Shown here in pieces: positions 6,150 through 8,561 of a stretch of DNA of 8,561 nucleotides (positions are counted from its first letter, which is position 1; every line of letters begins with the position of its first letter). Source of the DNA: Anaeromyxobacter dehalogenans (GTDB lineage: Bacteria > Myxococcota_A > UBA9042 > DTJE01). Under the pieces are notes generated by a model. The model was not told where the DNA came from, ran no database searches, and saw only the letters and a program-made list of their open reading frames with translations. The position numbers and the translations under genes were made by a program. The stretch lies in the NCBI GenBank assembly GCA_020722625.1, contig DYKK01000135.1, forward strand, positions 1 to 8,561, written 5' to 3'.

Positions 6150-7459
6150 GCCGCGCCCTCGAATTCCACCTCGTGCAGTGGCTCGCGCGCGACCACGGGG
6201 ACCCGGCCGAGAGGGCCTCGTTCGGCGAGTTGGAGGTCCGAGTTGCGGACCGTGTCGTGACGCGATTGCTGGACCATGAGACACGGTCGGAACGGACCGC
6301 GATCCGAGTTTCGATGGGGGTGCTGGCCCGCTGGCTTGCATCGAACTACTTCCGCCTGCGATTCGAGCCGAGCCCGCTCGAGCCCTCGAACGACCCCGAG
6401 TTCCGGTGCCGCCACGAGGTCGGAGCCGCCGGCGACGGGTTCCTGTGGCCCTCCCTGTCCTTCTCCGGCGACCTGGAGCGCGTCGTGGTCGAGCATCGGG
6501 CAAGCGAACCCGGCTCCACCATCCGTTTCTTGGAAGAAGACTTCCGCGCCACGGTCAGCGTGGAGGACTTCGATTGGGCGGTGGACTCGTTCCTGGACCT
6601 TGTGATCGAGCGTCTTCACGTCCTGGGGTGTGCGGATGACGACCTGACGAACCTGTGGACCACGGTCGCTTCGGAGCGAAGGGACCCGGACACCTTCCAT
6701 CAGAGACGCCTGGAAGCCCTGATGGGTCTGGACCCGGAGGAACTGCCGGCCTCTGCGGTTTCCGACCTCGTGGCGTCGGGCCGCTGGATGGGACTCAGCG
6801 CGCTCGAGGAAGTCCTGGCCGACGCGAAGCACACGCGTGGGCAGGCCCGGATCGAAGCGCTGCGCGAGGCGCGCAGAAGGCCGGACGGATACTTGAACCT
6901 GACCTCGTTGCGCGGCGTCGTTGCGGGCAGCACCCGCGACGAGCCCCCCTGGAAGCGTGGGATGAGGCTCGCGAGGGACCTGCGCCAATCCTTGAACCTC
7001 GGTGAGGGCCCGATCTCGAACGACACCTTCCGAGACCTCTTCGGGCTGGACTTGCCGAGAGCGACACCGGACGGGTCCGATATCAGCGCCGGATTCGTGG
7101 ACGGCGGCGATCCCACCACGATCGGCGTCGTCCTGCACAAGGGTCATCCCTCCTCGCTTCGATTCGCATCGGCTCGTATTCTGGGAGACGCCCTGACCCG
7201 ACCCGAGACCGATTCGCTGCTCCCTGTGACCGACCAGGCCACGGCCCGACAGAAGACCCAGCGGGCTTTCGCCCAGGAGTTCTTGTGCCCCATCGAGGCC
7301 ATTCGACAGCGGGTGAGCCTTCCGGTCCCCACCGAAGAGGAGGTCCTTCAGGTCGCAAGCGACTACCAGGTCTCGGAATGGCTCGTCCGGACTGCGCTCG
7401 TGAACCGGGGACTTGTTGATCGCGGCTTCCTTCCAAATGCACTGGAAGCTCAGGTGTAG
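6146..7459 (+). CDS. Protein with degenerate ImmA/IrrE-like C-terminal domain, second gene of accessory pair
   Basis: The start is the ATG at 6146 inside the ATGA overlap, with a purine-rich GAAGAAG upstream; an in-frame extension to 6008 would run through the preceding gene. The 437 residues have no membrane segment. The N-terminal half (about 25-160) contains FGELEVRVADRVVTRLLD, WLASNYFRLRFEP and HEVGAAGDGFLWPSLSF (90-106), seemingly a distinct domain. A helical middle (about 165-300) follows. The C-terminus (about 325-430) resembles ImmA/IrrE peptidases: RFASARILGDAL (339-350) sits where RFTLAHELGHLL is usual, and QRAFAQEFLCP (372-382) where AN-FAAELLMP is usual, followed by a VSEWLVRTALVNRGL helix. 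The zinc ligands are missing: His-Glu-x-x-His is replaced by R344, I345 and D348, and no acidic residue precedes FAQE. It is probably a non-catalytic sensor, regulator or antitoxin-like partner. The domain call is by pattern only. Confidence 0.8.
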   Translation: MSRALEFHLVQWLARDHGDPAERASFGELEVRVADRVVTRLLDHETRSERTAIRVSMGVLARWLASNYFRLRFEPSPLEPSNDPEFRCRHEVGAAGDGFLWPSLSFSGDLERVVVEHRASEPGSTIRFLEEDFRATVSVEDFDWAVDSFLDLVIERLHVLGCADDDLTNLWTTVASERRDPDTFHQRRLEALMGLDPEELPASAVSDLVASGRWMGLSALEEVLADAKHTRGQARIEALREARRRPDGYLNLTSLRGVVAGSTRDEPPWKRGMRLARDLRQSLNLGEGPISNDTFRDLFGLDLPRATPDGSDISAGFVDGGDPTTIGVVLHKGHPSSLRFASARILGDALTRPETDSLLPVTDQATARQKTQRAFAQEFLCPIEAIRQRVSLPVPTEEEVLQVASDYQVSEWLVRTALVNRGLVDRGFLPNALEAQV

Positions 7460-7470
7460 GTTCGCAGGGG

Positions 7471-7740
7471 TCATGGGGGCAAGGCCGGAGGAGGAGAGGC
7501 GCAGCAGCCGCAAACGGTCCGGCGCTTCGACATTCTGCGGAACAGCCGGAACAACTCCGGATCGCACACGCCGAACTCGGGGCGCTCGAGATAATCCATG
7601 TGGCGGCCGTCGTTCGCCTTTGAACCGAGGCGGGTGAAGTACCAGACCACCCCGAATCTGAGAGGGTCCGTCCAGGTCAGGTGCCGCAGGAGACCGGACT
7701 TCGCGTCGTCACCGATCTCGTATGTGTATCGGTCCTGCAT
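7471..7740 (-). pseudogene. Truncated N-terminal fragment of a conserved hypothetical protein
   Basis: The 89-residue minus-strand frame starts MQDRYTYEIGDDAKSGLLRHLTW and continues with LRFGVVWYFTRL, NDGRHMDYLERPEF and DPELFRLFRRM. I recognise this as the start of a conserved bacterial hypothetical family (MQDRYTGDIGDFGKYGLLR...GVVWY...NDGRH...YL...DPELF). From memory, intact members are over 200 residues and continue with a DPDNG-type motif. Here the similarity ends near residue 74, and a low-complexity Cys/Pro tail (CGCCASPPPALPP) runs into a stop 12 nt from the convergent ImmA/IrrE-like gene. A neighbouring frame reads SSSGLAPMTPA, which might be a frameshifted continuation. It lies 26 nt behind the M20 gene on the same strand, with only a weak ribosome site. 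It is more likely a remnant than a working gene. Confidence 0.6.
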
Positions 7741-7766
7741 GGAGTCTCAACGACCCGTCGTCAAGG

Positions 7767-8561
7767 TCATCCCCCGCCTGCACAATGCCGCCGGACGACC
7801 TCGACGAGCGCCCCGAGGCCCCAGCGGAAGCCTTCGACGGGGATGCGCTCGTCCACGGCGTGGACCAGCCGGGCGAACTTCAGGTCCGGCGGCAGCGCCA
7901 CCGGCGCGAATCCGTAGGTCGCGATGCCGAGCGGGGCGTAGGCCACGGCGTCGGTGAAGCCGGAGATCAGGTACGGCACGACCCGGGCCCCGGGGAGCGA
8001 CGACTCGACCACGTCGCGGATCGTGTCCCACAGGGGCGTGGGCCACGGGGTCTCGGTCGCTTCGCCGGACCTCAAGACCTCGACCTCGACCTCGTCGCCG
8101 AGGAGGGTCTTCAGGGCGGAGATCGCCTCGCGCACCGGGCGCCCGGGGAGGACGCGCACGTCGAGGATCGCCTCGGCCTCGCCCGGGAGCACGTTTTCCT
8201 TGTCACCGGCCCGCAGGACCGTCACCGCCGCGGTGTCGTGCGTGATGGCCCGGAAGTAGCGCGCCTGCTCGGGGTCCGGCAGGACCTTCAGGATCCGCGG
8301 GGCCAGGGACTCGAAGGTCAGGCCCCGCACCGCGAAGGACTGTGGGAACGGCAGGCACCCGGCCACCGCGGCCAGGAACGCGGCCCCGGGTCCGCACAGG
8401 CGCGTCTCGATCACGCCGTCCTGGATGCGGGCGAGGGCCTGCAACAACCTCGCGGTCGCGGCCCTCGGGTCCCACAGGCTCCCGTGCCCCGCCTCTCCGG
8501 TCGCCCTCACGCGCACCCACGCGAACCCCTTGGTCCCCACCCCGACCGGGACCAGGGTGCG
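7767..8561 (-). CDS. M20-family metallopeptidase, C-terminal part (5' end outside window)
   Basis: M20 enzymes are two-zinc aminoacylases, carboxypeptidases and related amidohydrolases. The window holds 264 residues and the stop; the frame is open to the right edge (RTLVPVGVGTKGFAW...), so a GTG at 8540 should not be taken as the start. Visible parts are the lid/dimerisation domain beginning GTKGFAWVRV, the TGEAGHGS motif (His codon 8486-8484), THDTAAVTVLRAG, ENVLPGEAEAILDVRVLPG, and the return to the catalytic domain with ISGFTDA. HAVDERIPVEGF carries the C-terminal metal-binding His at 7862-7860. The N-terminal zinc ligands and catalytic Glu lie beyond the window. The layout resembles the PM20D1/carboxypeptidase S-like branch. 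The substrate cannot be read from this part. Its codon use is GC-rich like the sucA operon, so it seems native. Confidence 0.9.
   Translation of the reverse strand, partial: RTLVPVGVGTKGFAWVRVRATGEAGHGSLWDPRAATARLLQALARIQDGVIETRLCGPGAAFLAAVAGCLPFPQSFAVRGLTFESLAPRILKVLPDPEQARYFRAITHDTAAVTVLRAGDKENVLPGEAEAILDVRVLPGRPVREAISALKTLLGDEVEVEVLRSGEATETPWPTPLWDTIRDVVESSLPGARVVPYLISGFTDAVAYAPLGIATYGFAPVALPPDLKFARLVHAVDERIPVEGFRWGLGALVEVVRRHCAGGG

Noticed and set aside
6413..6418. HE dipeptide (residues 90-91, RCRHEVGAAG) as a zinc-binding HExxH in the N-terminal half
   Set aside because: The second His is missing (HEVGA), so it is not a metal site of that type.
6083..7567. 494-residue minus-strand frame antisense to the ImmA/IrrE-like gene
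   Set aside because: The plus-strand frame has recognisable domain patterns and ATGA coupling; this one has neither. Only its first part (SSSGLAPMTPA) was considered as a possible frameshifted end of the remnant at 7471-7740.
7954..8259. Plus-strand frames antisense to the M20 gene
   Set aside because: They are compositional shadows of a clear metallopeptidase coding sequence.
1..8561. tRNA, rRNA, CRISPR arrays, insertion sequences or integrase genes
   Set aside because: I saw no cloverleaf-like gene, regularly spaced repeats, transposase or integrase motifs, or long terminal inverted repeats, including around the accessory module.

Overview
The window is a GC-rich bacterial chromosome segment. 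It has long spurious antisense ORFs and codons that almost always end in G or C. Nothing here fixes the phylum. A soil or planctomycete- or myxobacteria-like high-GC genome would fit, but that is only an impression.

Region 1 (1-5544) is a core-metabolism operon. After a short upstream region with a palindrome and a possible promoter come sucA (E1), sucB (E2) and lpd (E3), all on the plus strand. Together they encode the complete 2-oxoglutarate dehydrogenase complex. The junctions are very tight: 9 nt between sucA and sucB, 11 nt between sucB and lpd, with good Shine-Dalgarno sites at each. E1 decarboxylates 2-oxoglutarate on thiamine diphosphate, E2 carries the succinyl group on a lipoyl lysine to CoA, and E3 reoxidises the lipoamide with FAD and NAD+. 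A strong GC hairpin lies just after lpd. Codons in sucA (773-808) and lpd (4450-4484) break abruptly into A/T-ending islands, including an A8 run.

Region 2 (about 5600-7459) is an accessory two-gene module with its own promoter-like sequence and lower third-position GC. A 142-residue basic protein of unknown function overlaps by ATGA a 437-residue protein. The C-terminus of the larger protein looks like an ImmA/IrrE peptidase domain that has lost its zinc-binding HExxH (it reads RILGD). The tight coupling and the degenerate peptidase fold suggest a toxin-antitoxin, stress or defence-like pair. This is the best candidate for an undescribed system in the window.

Region 3 (7471-8561) is on the minus strand. 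It holds the C-terminal two thirds or so of an M20-family metallopeptidase that runs off the right edge, followed by an 89-residue ORF. That ORF looks like the N-terminus of a larger conserved hypothetical protein, cut off where the accessory module ends. The arrangement suggests the module was inserted, or the segment rearranged, at about position 7500.
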